A stretch of DNA of 54,634 bases from assembly GCA_900319525.1 (NCBI GenBank), contig ONOU01000028.1, forward strand, positions 1 through 54,634, read 5' to 3'. Both the position numbers and the translations under genes were made by a program. Positions 43,091 to 50,894 of the stretch are shown here, in pieces. This DNA comes from an uncultured Prevotellaceae bacterium (GTDB taxonomy: Bacteria > Bacteroidota > Bacteroidia > Bacteroidales > Muribaculaceae). The notes below the pieces were generated by a model. It was not told the origin of the DNA. It saw only the letters and a list, made by a program, of their open reading frames with translations, and searched no databases. Position 1 is the stretch's first letter; every line of letters starts with the position of its first letter.

Positions 43091-44514
43091 TTCTTGTCGG
43101 GGTTGGGCATCTTGAAGATGCGGTTCCAGCGGATGCCGCCGTCAAAGAGCTTGTGGTCCTTATCAAACGAGATGAGAATGATGGACGGGGTTCCCACAAT
43201 GTGGTCCTCGGGCACAAAGCCCCAGTAGCGGGAGTCGAGCGAGTTGTCGCGGTTGTCACCCTGCATCCAGTAGTAGTCCATCTTGAAGGTGTAGCTCGTT
43301 GCGGGCTTGCCGTTGATGAGGATTTGGTTGCCTTTCACCTCAAGGGTGTTGCCCTCGTAGTTGCGGATGCAGCGTTCATACAGCGGCAGGTTCTGGAGCG
43401 TCAGGTCAAGCTTGGCGCCCTTCTTGGGAATCCAGATGGGGCCGTAGTTGGCATGGTCCCAGCCATAATCCACACCCACGGGATAGGTGCGCATGATGTC
43501 GCTGGCGTCAGGCTGCAGGCGCTCAATGACAGCTATCCAGGGTTTGGCCTGCAGGGTCTTCTTCATCGCTGCGGTGAGCGGCAGCACGCATTCGGTGGCA
43601 CTGAAGTATCCGCGGTCACGGTCCTCATTGGAGATGCCCAGTTCGTCAAACATTTCTTGACCGATGGGCGTGCCGTCGGTTCTGACATAGTAGCAGTACT
43701 GCACGTTCTTGGGCTGGGGGACGGCCTTCCCGTTGGCATAGACGATGCCGCCCTTGATCTGCAGCGTCTCACCGGGCAGGCCCAGGCAGCGCTTCACATA
43801 GTTGTCGCGACGGTCAACAGGACGATAAACGATGTCGCCAAACTTGTCCTTGCTAGCCCAAACGGCATCGCGGCCATAGTCGTAACACGAGGTGTAGTAG
43901 TCGGGGTTGGGGCAATTCAGCGTCACGGTGTCTCCGGCGGGGAAGTTAAACACCACGATGTCCATGCGCTCAACGTTGCGCAGACCCTTCAAGCGGTGAT
44001 AGGAGAGCTGCGGAGTCTCGATATAGGACTTGCAGTTGAAGAAGGGCAGGGTGTTCTGGGCCAGCGGGAAGTGCAGCGGGGTTTGCGGCACTCGGGGGCC
44101 ATAGGTGACCTTGTTCACCCACAGGAAGTCGCCCGTCAACAGCGACTTCTCGAGCGATGACGAGGGAATCTGGTAGTTCTGGCCAACGAACAGGAACAGG
44201 AAATAGACCAGCACCAGGGCATAGATAATGGCATCCACCCAGCTCATGATGGTCTTGAGCGTCTTGTTCTTCAGGCCCTTCCAGGCACCCCAGGGCAGGA
44301 ATTGTGTCAAGTAGATGTCGCCAAGCAGGATCAGGCCCAGCAGCAACCACGGGTTGCCCATCCAGATGGTCCACAGCACGTAGATCAGCGCCACGATGCC
44401 GAAACGCCACCAGCGTGTCGTTTTCACACGTCCCAGGCGCTCCTTGAGCGAACCGGTCTGCCTTACATATTCCTCTTCCTCTTTTTCTTTATTCTTGTTG
44501 ATGTCTGTAGTCAT
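43087..44514 (-). CDS. lepB: Signal peptidase I
   Basis: The 475-residue enzyme has two or three N-terminal membrane segments (40-66, 95-112), IPSSS at 116-120 with nucleophile Ser120, the catalytic Lys241 in NYVKRCLGLPGE, and the C-terminal GDNRDNSLDSRYWGFVP. It is longer than E. coli LepB, as usual for Bacteroidota. It cuts signal peptides on the outer face of the inner membrane. It is coupled to wbqC by a 4-bp GTGA overlap. Confidence 0.93.
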   Translation of the reverse strand: MTTDINKNKEKEEEEYVRQTGSLKERLGRVKTTRWWRFGIVALIYVLWTIWMGNPWLLLGLILLGDIYLTQFLPWGAWKGLKNKTLKTIMSWVDAIIYALVLVYFLFLFVGQNYQIPSSSLEKSLLTGDFLWVNKVTYGPRVPQTPLHFPLAQNTLPFFNCKSYIETPQLSYHRLKGLRNVERMDIVVFNFPAGDTVTLNCPNPDYYTSCYDYGRDAVWASKDKFGDIVYRPVDRRDNYVKRCLGLPGETLQIKGGIVYANGKAVPQPKNVQYCYYVRTDGTPIGQEMFDELGISNEDRDRGYFSATECVLPLTAAMKKTLQAKPWIAVIERLQPDASDIMRTYPVGVDYGWDHANYGPIWIPKKGAKLDLTLQNLPLYERCIRNYEGNTLEVKGNQILINGKPATSYTFKMDYYWMQGDNRDNSLDSRYWGFVPEDHIVGTPSIILISFDKDHKLFDGGIRWNRIFKMPNPDKK

Positions 44515-44615
44515 AGCGTATTTGCTTAGTTTGAAAAAAATCGGTGCGAAATTACTAAATAATGTGGAATTAAGCAGTAACTTTGCACAATAAGATACTT
44601 TTTTTAGGATAAGTT

Positions 44616-44978
44616 ATGAAAATCAGCAAGATTATCGCCCAGGGCGAAACCATCCTCTATGAGCCTAAACTCAGTAAATGGGCTTATCTGCACTTGGGTA
44701 GCCTCGTCCGCAACCTCACGACGACCATCTTTGTGAGCGACAAGCGCTTTTTTCACAGTCACGGCTGGATTCACCGCCATGCCCACGAGATCGTCATCGG
44801 CAAGGTAGAGAGCATCCTCGTGGAGCAGAACCTGTGGGGCCGCGTCTTTAACTATGGCACCATCAAGGTCTCGGGTACCGGGGCTGGCACCATCGTGCTG
44901 CGCTATATCAAGCGCCCCCTCGAGTTCCAGCGCCAGGTGCGCGCCATCCAGGGCGCCGGTAACGCCCCCATCGAGTAA
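44616..44978 (+). CDS. PH-domain protein (bacterial PH / DUF304-like)
   Basis: The 120-residue protein is one bacterial pleckstrin-homology-like beta-barrel: GETILYEPKLSKWAYL at the start, TTTIFVSDKRFFHSHG, and KVESILVEQNLWGRVFNYGTI. Such proteins are membrane-associated and of unknown role. A TAACTTTG -7 box is at 44578-44585. It is followed after 15 nt by a TrmH-type methyltransferase. Confidence 0.75.
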   Translation: MKISKIIAQGETILYEPKLSKWAYLHLGSLVRNLTTTIFVSDKRFFHSHGWIHRHAHEIVIGKVESILVEQNLWGRVFNYGTIKVSGTGAGTIVLRYIKRPLEFQRQVRAIQGAGNAPIE

Positions 44979-44993
44979 ACTGAGTGATAGAAT

Positions 44994-45797
44994 ATGCCGA
45001 TTATTGAGATAACATCGCTGGACCATCCTGGAGTGGAGGTCTATGGCACGTTGACCGAGGCCCAGTTGCGCAACCGGCTGGAGCCGGACAAGGGCATCTT
45101 CATTGCCGAGAGCCCTAAGGTGATCCATGTCGCCCTCGATGCGGGCTATGAGCCGTTGTCGCTGCTGTGCGAGCGCCGGCACATCACGGGGGATGCCGCC
45201 AGCATCATCGAGCGTTGCGGTGAAATTCCTGTCTATACCGGCGAGCGCGATCTGCTGGCCGCCCTCACCGGTTACACGTTGACGCGTGGAGTGCTGTGTG
45301 CCATGCGACGCCCGCTGCCGTTGCCCGTCGAGCAGGTGTGCCGTGATGCCAGCCGCATCGTGGTCATCGATGGCGTGACCGACACGACCAACATCGGGGC
45401 CATCTTCCGCTCGGCGGCCGCGTTGGGCATTGATGCCGTGCTGTTGACGCCAACCGCGTGCGACCCGCTTAACCGCCGTGCCGTGCGCGTGTCGATGGGC
45501 TCGGTCTTTTTGGTGCCCTGGACATGGATTGAAGAACCTGTGACACCCCACCTGAACGAACTGGGCTTCCGCACAGCCGCCATGGCGTTGAGTGACGACT
45601 CCATCGCGCTCGATGACCCTATCTTGAAAGACGAGCCCCGCCTGGCCCTGATCATGGGCACCGAGGGCGACGGCCTCTCCCGTGAGGCCATCACCGCTGC
45701 TGACCACGTCGTGCGCATCCCCATGCAGCACGGTGTCGATTCACTCAACGTCGCCGCTGCCGCCGCCGTCGCCTTCTGGGAACTGCGCCCCCGCTGA
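44994..45797 (+). CDS. TrmH/SpoU family RNA 2'-O-methyltransferase
   Basis: The 267-residue SPOUT enzyme has motif 1 VVIDGVTDTTNIGAIFRSAA, motif 2 LALIMGTEGDGLS, and motif 3 IPMQHGVDSLNVAAAAAV, so it binds S-adenosylmethionine in a trefoil knot. It methylates the 2'-OH of a tRNA or rRNA nucleoside; the exact target is unknown. It has an N-terminal substrate-binding domain. Confidence 0.9.
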   Translation: MPIIEITSLDHPGVEVYGTLTEAQLRNRLEPDKGIFIAESPKVIHVALDAGYEPLSLLCERRHITGDAASIIERCGEIPVYTGERDLLAALTGYTLTRGVLCAMRRPLPLPVEQVCRDASRIVVIDGVTDTTNIGAIFRSAAALGIDAVLLTPTACDPLNRRAVRVSMGSVFLVPWTWIEEPVTPHLNELGFRTAAMALSDDSIALDDPILKDEPRLALIMGTEGDGLSREAITAADHVVRIPMQHGVDSLNVAAAAAVAFWELRPR

Positions 45798-45825
45798 TAC
45801 CGCAAAAAGATTAGCGAAACTAGTG

Positions 45826-47130
45826 TTATTTGCCGAGTTGTGCGATAAACGGGCCGCAGCAGTATAGTGGCACATTGGTCATCCATTCTTGTTCTCGGTA
45901 GTCCATCATGGAGAATCGGATACCTTTCATGCCAGGGTGGCGCTCTACAAACAAGCGCAGGCTTTTTGCCTTGACATTCTCTTCTGCTTTCACTTCAATG
46001 GGAATAACGCGCCCGGCATGTTCTATAATAAAATCTATTTCACCTGATGAATTTCCTGCACTCCAATAATAGATGTCCCTATTTGTTGGGCGCAGTTGGG
46101 TGAATACATACTCTTCGGTGAGCGCGCCTTTATACATGTTAAATAATTCATTGCCATCAACAAGGGCTGCCGCTTGCAGGTTGCACATGGCACCAAGCAG
46201 CCCAACATCATGCAAGAATAGCTTAAATGCCGAGAAGTCAGCAAATCCCGCAAGAGGCATTTCGCCGCTGTTCACACGCTTCACCTTGGCCAGTAGTCCT
46301 GCATCACATAGCCATTGAATGGCTTTCTCAAATTTAGCGGCTCTGGCTCCTTGCTTAAGCATGCCGTAGATGAATTTTTTGTTTTCTTTAGACAATTGGG
46401 CCGCAATGGAGTTCCAGACAATATTGATCAAAGGCAACTCTTCTTCGGGTGCATGCTTGGAAAAGTCCGCCGAATAGGCTGTCAAGATATTATGCTGTAA
46501 ACGTCTTGCCTCATCATAATCTTCATTTTCGATGAAGTTTGATACCACTTCTGGCATGCCGCCCACAAAGTAATAATCTTTCAAATAACGTTTCAGTTTA
46601 TCGGCTACGACTGGTAAAAGAGTAGTATCACATCGCTTCAACAAGTCAACGATTTGGTTCTGTTCACGTGCTTCCAGGTACTCGACAAATGACATGGGAT
46701 AAAGGTCTAGGAAATCGACCTTACCAACAGGGAAAGAATCTCCCTCGTGTATCGAAATTCCTAGCAATGATCCCGCCGCCACGACATGGAGTTGAGGAGC
46801 TTTTTCATAGAAGTATTTCAATGCCATAACGCCACGGCGAGCTGCCTGCAACTCGTCAAAGATGATGAGGGTGCCTTCATCGACCATGATGCCGGTTCTC
46901 AACTCGATGGCTGAGAGGATGCGCTTGATGTCAAAGTCGGTTGTAAAGACATCTTGCAGCACTTCATCATCCTCAAAGTTTACATAAACTGACTTGCCAT
47001 GATAAGCGACTCGTGCAAACTCCTTCATGAGCCACGTTTTACCCACCTGGCGTGCTCCTCGCAATACCAACGGTTTTCTGTTTTCGCGAGATTTCCATTT
47101 AATAAGATCTTTGATTGCTTCTCTTCTCAT
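45826..47130 (-). CDS. AAA_14 / DUF4143 ATPase
   Basis: The 434-residue protein has an AAA_14 P-loop GARQVGKTW at 25-33, Walker B LIIFDELQAARRG, a helical DUF4143 middle, and a PD-(D/E)xK-like C-terminus with EIDFIIEHAGRVIPIEVKA. These ATPases are common, often duplicated, in Bacteroidales; their function is unknown, perhaps mobile or toxin-like. Base use is less GC-rich than the neighbouring genes. The start codon is preceded by a -7-like TAATTTTG at 47166-47159 and three direct repeats. Confidence 0.85.
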   Translation of the reverse strand: MRREAIKDLIKWKSRENRKPLVLRGARQVGKTWLMKEFARVAYHGKSVYVNFEDDEVLQDVFTTDFDIKRILSAIELRTGIMVDEGTLIIFDELQAARRGVMALKYFYEKAPQLHVVAAGSLLGISIHEGDSFPVGKVDFLDLYPMSFVEYLEAREQNQIVDLLKRCDTTLLPVVADKLKRYLKDYYFVGGMPEVVSNFIENEDYDEARRLQHNILTAYSADFSKHAPEEELPLINIVWNSIAAQLSKENKKFIYGMLKQGARAAKFEKAIQWLCDAGLLAKVKRVNSGEMPLAGFADFSAFKLFLHDVGLLGAMCNLQAAALVDGNELFNMYKGALTEEYVFTQLRPTNRDIYYWSAGNSSGEIDFIIEHAGRVIPIEVKAEENVKAKSLRLFVERHPGMKGIRFSMMDYREQEWMTNVPLYCCGPFIAQLGK

Positions 47131-47185
47131 TTCCTTCAGCGATTTTGTATAACTGCTGCAAAATTAGTCATTTATTTCAAAACGC

Positions 47186-47267
47186 GACATTTTTTAGTCG
47201 GAATAATTGTCGATTTTGACATTTTTTAGTCGGAATAATTGTTGATTTTGACATTTTTTAGTCGGAA
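47186..47267. repeat. Three direct 32-bp repeats upstream of the AAA_14 gene
   Basis: Unit starts are at 47186, 47218 and 47250, exactly 32 bp apart; units 1 and 2 differ at one base (C/T), and unit 3 keeps only the first ~18 bases, GACATTTTTTAGTCGGAA. Relative to the minus-strand -7 box at 47166-47159 the first unit starts at about the -33 position. A spacing of about three helical turns suggests a regulator-binding array. The rest of the interval to 47495 holds no supported gene; it ends in a TACCTTTG -7 box at 47482-47489. Confidence 0.85.
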
Positions 47268-47495
47268 AAAATGTAAGCCGCTGACTGCTCTGGTTTTTTT
47301 TGATGGCATCCGCGCCGAGTTTCATCTTGAAAGATTTCCTGGATTATAAGAGTGTTGTCATGCCTCGTTTTTCTTTTGGGATTTTAAGGATTCAGAGCAT
47401 TCAGAATGATCAGTTGCTTGAATTTTTGCCAAATCGAGGTGTTTTTCGTCGTTTTTGGCAAGTTATAAGGATAATAATTTCTACCTTTGCGGGAT

Positions 47496-47687
47496 ATGGA
47501 GGAATTTGATATCAGGAGGGAACAGCTCAAGACCGATCAGGATTTTGAGCGTGCGTTGAGGCCGGTGCGGTTTGAGGACTTTGCCGGTCAGGACAAGATT
47601 ATCGAGAACAACACAGACGGCATGCTCACCTCCCCAACCAGCATCACCTCCTCCTACCTGAAATCTAAAAACTACGGGTGTTTCTGA
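47496..47687 (+). pseudogene. ruvB: Truncated 5' copy of ruvB
   Basis: ATG 47496 opens a 63-codon frame. Codons 1-38 are homologous to the N-terminus of the intact RuvB at 49772. The first 33 bases differ by synonymous and few coding changes, then 47529-47609 is 81 bases identical to 49808-49888. After 47609 the similarity ends abruptly and unrelated sequence runs to a stop at 47687. It keeps a TACCTTTG -7 box, so it may still be transcribed. It is a remnant of the gene split by insertion, not a functional protein. Confidence 0.9.
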
Positions 47688-47787
47688 TTACTAATAGGAT
47701 ATTCGCCTTTATTATCAACAACTTACAAGCGGCCAAAATAAGTCGTTTTGGTCGCTCTACACACATAAAATTTCAAAAGACTGTGTA

Positions 47788-48858
47788 TTATTTAGGTTTT
47801 ATCCAAATATCAACTGGATTCCGACTACAATAATCATCAAATTCTTTTATCCTCAATTGGATTGAATTGATATCAATGCGAAAATACTGGCATCTTTGGG
47901 CATCATTATCTGAAGAATCTCTGTTTGTACCATACTTTTTGTATAGCTTACAAATACCGAAGCCATCTAGCATATCATAAACATGATACTTACACAAACA
48001 GCAGTGCTTTAATTCCCTATTGTACTGGCTCGCAACGGCAAAAGCTATGCTGAAAAATCCCCCATCACCAATAAAATCAGGGACACAGTCGATATGTGGA
48101 ATTGTAATCTCTATTTCTCCACGTCGATTGAGTAATTGGCTACAATGAATTGTTTGTACATTTCCCTTTTTTGAAGAGAAAATAATGAATTTTTGAAACA
48201 AACTCTCAAACTCATTAGCCGAAGAATACTTTTCTCTTGGTTGAAAGTTATACAACCGTACCCTGTTGCTCTTCTGAATTCTATGATTAATAATTTCATC
48301 TATGTCGTCTTCTGATTTAATAACAAACTCAATTATTCTAATTCCAGAGTTTAGTTTTTCTTTCTCACAAGGGTGCGACACACATATTTCTATAAAGAGA
48401 GGCTCATTTTTCTCATTTACAGGATAACAAAGTAAATCAGCTACATATTTTTGCCCATTTTTCTCATAATGTTTTTCTTTTTCACAGGAACTATAATACT
48501 GTTTGAGATTAAACGCTTTTGTATTTATCACCTTTTGGCATATCTCCTTTCTGTAGAAAGCACATGCATTATGTCTTTCACAAATCTCATTTGCCTGTAG
48601 AACTAACGATACATCATTTGTGTTATTGAACCATTCTAATAATCTTTGCTCTGCAATTGTATGTAAATAATTATCATAATTACACTTAGCTTTCACATGA
48701 GCAAAATGCCAAGCATTCTTTGTACCACACCTACAAACCATTTGGTCCCCACATTGGGGACAATAATACTCTCCTCCCAATCGATGAGCATCATGAATCT
48801 CAATGAGTTCGTTATCTACATTCAAAGCAAAACGATATTTGACTTGGTCTTCTTTCAT
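47788..48858 (-). CDS. CoiA-like nuclease with zinc ribbon
   Basis: The 356-residue protein resembles competence protein CoiA: an N-terminal zinc ribbon (CPQC at 33-36, CRC at 42-44) ending in HFAH (51-54), then an LHTIAEQRL helix, a PD-(D/E)xK-like nuclease core with Asp in KYVADLLCY and Glu in PLFIEICVSH, and a C-terminal Cys cluster (CCLCKYHVYDM..CKLYKK..CQYF). ATG 48858 is preferred over a TTG at 48870. The gene is AT-rich compared with its neighbours, a sign of transfer. DNA processing or defence is plausible; no competence genes are nearby. Confidence 0.65.
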   Translation of the reverse strand: MKEDQVKYRFALNVDNELIEIHDAHRLGGEYYCPQCGDQMVCRCGTKNAWHFAHVKAKCNYDNYLHTIAEQRLLEWFNNTNDVSLVLQANEICERHNACAFYRKEICQKVINTKAFNLKQYYSSCEKEKHYEKNGQKYVADLLCYPVNEKNEPLFIEICVSHPCEKEKLNSGIRIIEFVIKSEDDIDEIINHRIQKSNRVRLYNFQPREKYSSANEFESLFQKFIIFSSKKGNVQTIHCSQLLNRRGEIEITIPHIDCVPDFIGDGGFFSIAFAVASQYNRELKHCCLCKYHVYDMLDGFGICKLYKKYGTNRDSSDNDAQRCQYFRIDINSIQLRIKEFDDYCSRNPVDIWIKPK

Positions 48859-49044
48859 GGGGAGAAACAATCAATCATGTGTTAAACTTTCAATAATACA
48901 CAGTCCAAACATGAATAGTCATTCCACCATTAAATAATGACCAATCCACATTCTTCTGCATGATATAATTATGTTCGAATTTCTTATCCAAGATTGTTAT
49001 CCTTTCAGAAATGAAAGATATGTACCCAATCGAAATCATTAGAA
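48859..49044. other. AT-rich interval between the CoiA-like and Xre genes
   Basis: No gene and no clear promoter are seen on either strand. The downstream CoiA-like gene may use the Xre transcript or an unrecognised promoter here. Confidence 0.35.
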
Positions 49045-49494
49045 TCAATTTTCTACTATATCAACGCTTGCCCCAATTGCGTTTGCAATTTTGGAGAGTA
49101 TGTCTAACCCGACAGAATATTTTCCAGCTTCTATCTTACTAAGGTTAGACGGGTCAATTCCAGCTATTTTTGCAATGTTTTTTGCTTCCATCTTTTTTTT
49201 CTCACGTATTTCTTTTAGACGAGCTCCAATTCTGGAACGTTCTTCGGCCCTATCGCTTGACCAAGATGAAAATGATATACCTAGATTAGCCTGTACATCG
49301 CAAAATACGAAATAAACCATTAGTGACTTATCTTGTGAATAATTCCGATCAAAACTATTTGCAACATAAGTTGCTATCTTTCCAAGGTCATTTTTTTCTA
49401 GAGAGAAGGCAAACACGATCTTAAACACCTCTCCTTCAGGGTCAACAACTACTAATGTTTTGTTGTCGATAAATGTTGATTTAGATTTGTCCAT
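49045..49494 (-). CDS. Xre-family transcriptional regulator
   Basis: The 149-residue protein has an N-terminal domain of about 80 residues that I do not recognise, and a C-terminal Xre helix-turn-helix (IGARLKEIREKKKMEAKNIA, then AGIDPSNLSKIEAGKYSVGL). ATG 49494 begins MDKSKSTF; a GTG eight codons upstream (49518) is the alternative. It is on AT-rich, probably transferred, DNA with the CoiA-like gene and is likely autoregulated through the palindrome over its own promoter. Confidence 0.75.
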   Translation of the reverse strand: MDKSKSTFIDNKTLVVVDPEGEVFKIVFAFSLEKNDLGKIATYVANSFDRNYSQDKSLMVYFVFCDVQANLGISFSSWSSDRAEERSRIGARLKEIREKKKMEAKNIAKIAGIDPSNLSKIEAGKYSVGLDILSKIANAIGASVDIVEN

Positions 49495-49543
49495 TTTTGC
49501 AGGATTTAAAAGATTCACATTAATTTTATTATTATTTTTGATG

Positions 49544-49591
49544 CAAAGATATATGTTTTTTTTGAATTGGCAAATTTACCAATTCAAAAAA
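49544..49591 (-). promoter_or_regulatory. Xre promoter overlapped by a 13-bp inverted repeat (likely operator)
   Basis: The minus-strand promoter has TTTG at 49574-49571, 19 nt, then TATCTTTG at 49551-49544. The inverted repeat TTTTTTGAATTGG (49558-49570) and its exact complement (49579-49591) surround the -33 TTTG, which lies in the 8-nt spacer. A bound repressor would block polymerase. A further ATTGGCAAA half-site is at 49662-49670. Confidence 0.75.
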
Positions 49592-49771
49592 TGCAAATAA
49601 TGCCTTAATTATTTAAAAATCGACGTCAAATGAAACTATAACCCTCACTTTGTTCCTATAGATTGGCAAAATTCGGGATTATCTGCATTGCAGACATTAA
49701 AGAACATGTATTTCTATATTAGTTCGTGTAATTCGTAGTTTATAAAACTTTTTACTATCTTTGCAGTTGGT

Positions 49772-50791
49772 ATGGACGAAGAATTTGACATCAGACGGGA
49801 GTCGTTAAAGACCGATCAGGATTTTGAGCGTGCGTTGAGGCCGGTGCGGTTTGAGGACTTTGCCGGTCAGGACAAGATTATCGAGAACCTGCGCGTGTTT
49901 GTCGCTGCGGCCAAGCTGCGCGGCGAGTCGCTGGACCATGTGCTGTTTCACGGTCCTCCGGGTTTGGGAAAGACCACGTTGAGCAACATCATCGCCAACG
50001 AGTTGGGTGTGGGCTTCAAGGTGACGTCAGGGCCCGTGCTCGACAAGCCGGGCGACCTGGCTGGACTGCTGACGTCGCTCGACGAGAATGACGTGCTCTT
50101 CATCGACGAGATCCACCGCCTGAGCCCCATCGTGGAGGAGTACCTCTACAGCGCGATGGAGGACTACCGCATCGATATCATGATTGACAAGGGTCCCGGT
50201 GCCCGCTCAGTGCAGCTGACGCTGGCCCCATTTACCCTTATCGGCGCGACGACACGCAGCGGCCTGCTGACCTCGCCCCTGCGTGCCCGCTTCGGCATCA
50301 ACTGCCATCTGGAATACTATGACCACAAGGTGCTGGAGGGCATCATCCGCCGCTCGGCCCGCCTGATGGCTGTTCCCATCGATGACAAAGCGGCCACCGA
50401 GATTGCCCTGCGCAGCCGTGGCACGCCCCGAATCGCCAACTCGCTGCTGCGCCGCGTGCGCGACTTCGCCCAGGTGAAGGGCAGCGGACGCATCGACCTG
50501 GACATCGCCCGCTATGCCCTGGAGGCGCTGAACATCGACAAATATGGCCTCGACGAGATTGACAACAAGATTCTGCTGACCATCATCGACAAGTTCGGTG
50601 GCGGCCCCGTGGGCTTGAACACCATCGCCACCGCCATGAACGAGGATGCCGGCACCATCGAGGAGGTCTATGAGCCCTATCTGATCAAGGAAGGCTTCAT
50701 CAACCGCACCCCCCGTGGACGCGAGGCGACCATGCTTGCCTACAACCACCTGAAGCGCGAGCGCCCCGGCGAAGTGGGAAGCATTTTTTAA
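49772..50791 (+). CDS. ruvB: Holliday junction branch-migration helicase RuvB
   Basis: The 339-residue AAA+ protein has Walker [10 protein letters not shown] at 61-69, Walker [28 protein letters not shown] with the arginine finger, and the C-terminal winged helix. It drives branch migration of Holliday junctions with RuvA. The intact gene has a TATCTTTG -7 box at 49756-49763, only 8 nt before the ATG, so the leader is very short. Bases 49808-49888 are identical to the broken copy at 47529-47609; the promoter and first codons come from the inserted DNA or its junction. Confidence 0.96.
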   Translation: MDEEFDIRRESLKTDQDFERALRPVRFEDFAGQDKIIENLRVFVAAAKLRGESLDHVLFHGPPGLGKTTLSNIIANELGVGFKVTSGPVLDKPGDLAGLLTSLDENDVLFIDEIHRLSPIVEEYLYSAMEDYRIDIMIDKGPGARSVQLTLAPFTLIGATTRSGLLTSPLRARFGINCHLEYYDHKVLEGIIRRSARLMAVPIDDKAATEIALRSRGTPRIANSLLRRVRDFAQVKGSGRIDLDIARYALEALNIDKYGLDEIDNKILLTIIDKFGGGPVGLNTIATAMNEDAGTIEEVYEPYLIKEGFINRTPRGREATMLAYNHLKRERPGEVGSIF

Positions 50792-50829
50792 TGAGTTTTT
50801 AGTTGATAGTTGTTAGTTGCATCCGCTTT

Positions 50830-50872
50830 CTGGGAACTGGCAGCTGAAAAACTGGGAACTGGCAGCTGAAAA
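50830..50872. repeat. 22-bp direct repeat, two copies, after ruvB
   Basis: CTGGGAACTGGCAGCTGAAA starts at 50830 and again at 50852; the second unit ends at 50872. It is a simple intergenic duplication between ruvB and the flippase gene. Confidence 0.7.
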
Positions 50873-50894
50873 CTGAAAAATTGAAACTAAGCTT

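Noticed and set aside
47186-47267. Possible CRISPR array
   Set aside because: The 32-bp units are directly adjacent without unique spacers, and no cas genes are near.
47300-47509. 69-codon plus-strand frame upstream of the broken ruvB
   Set aside because: It overlaps the ruvB fragment in another frame and covers promoter-like sequence; no domain or ribosome-binding site.
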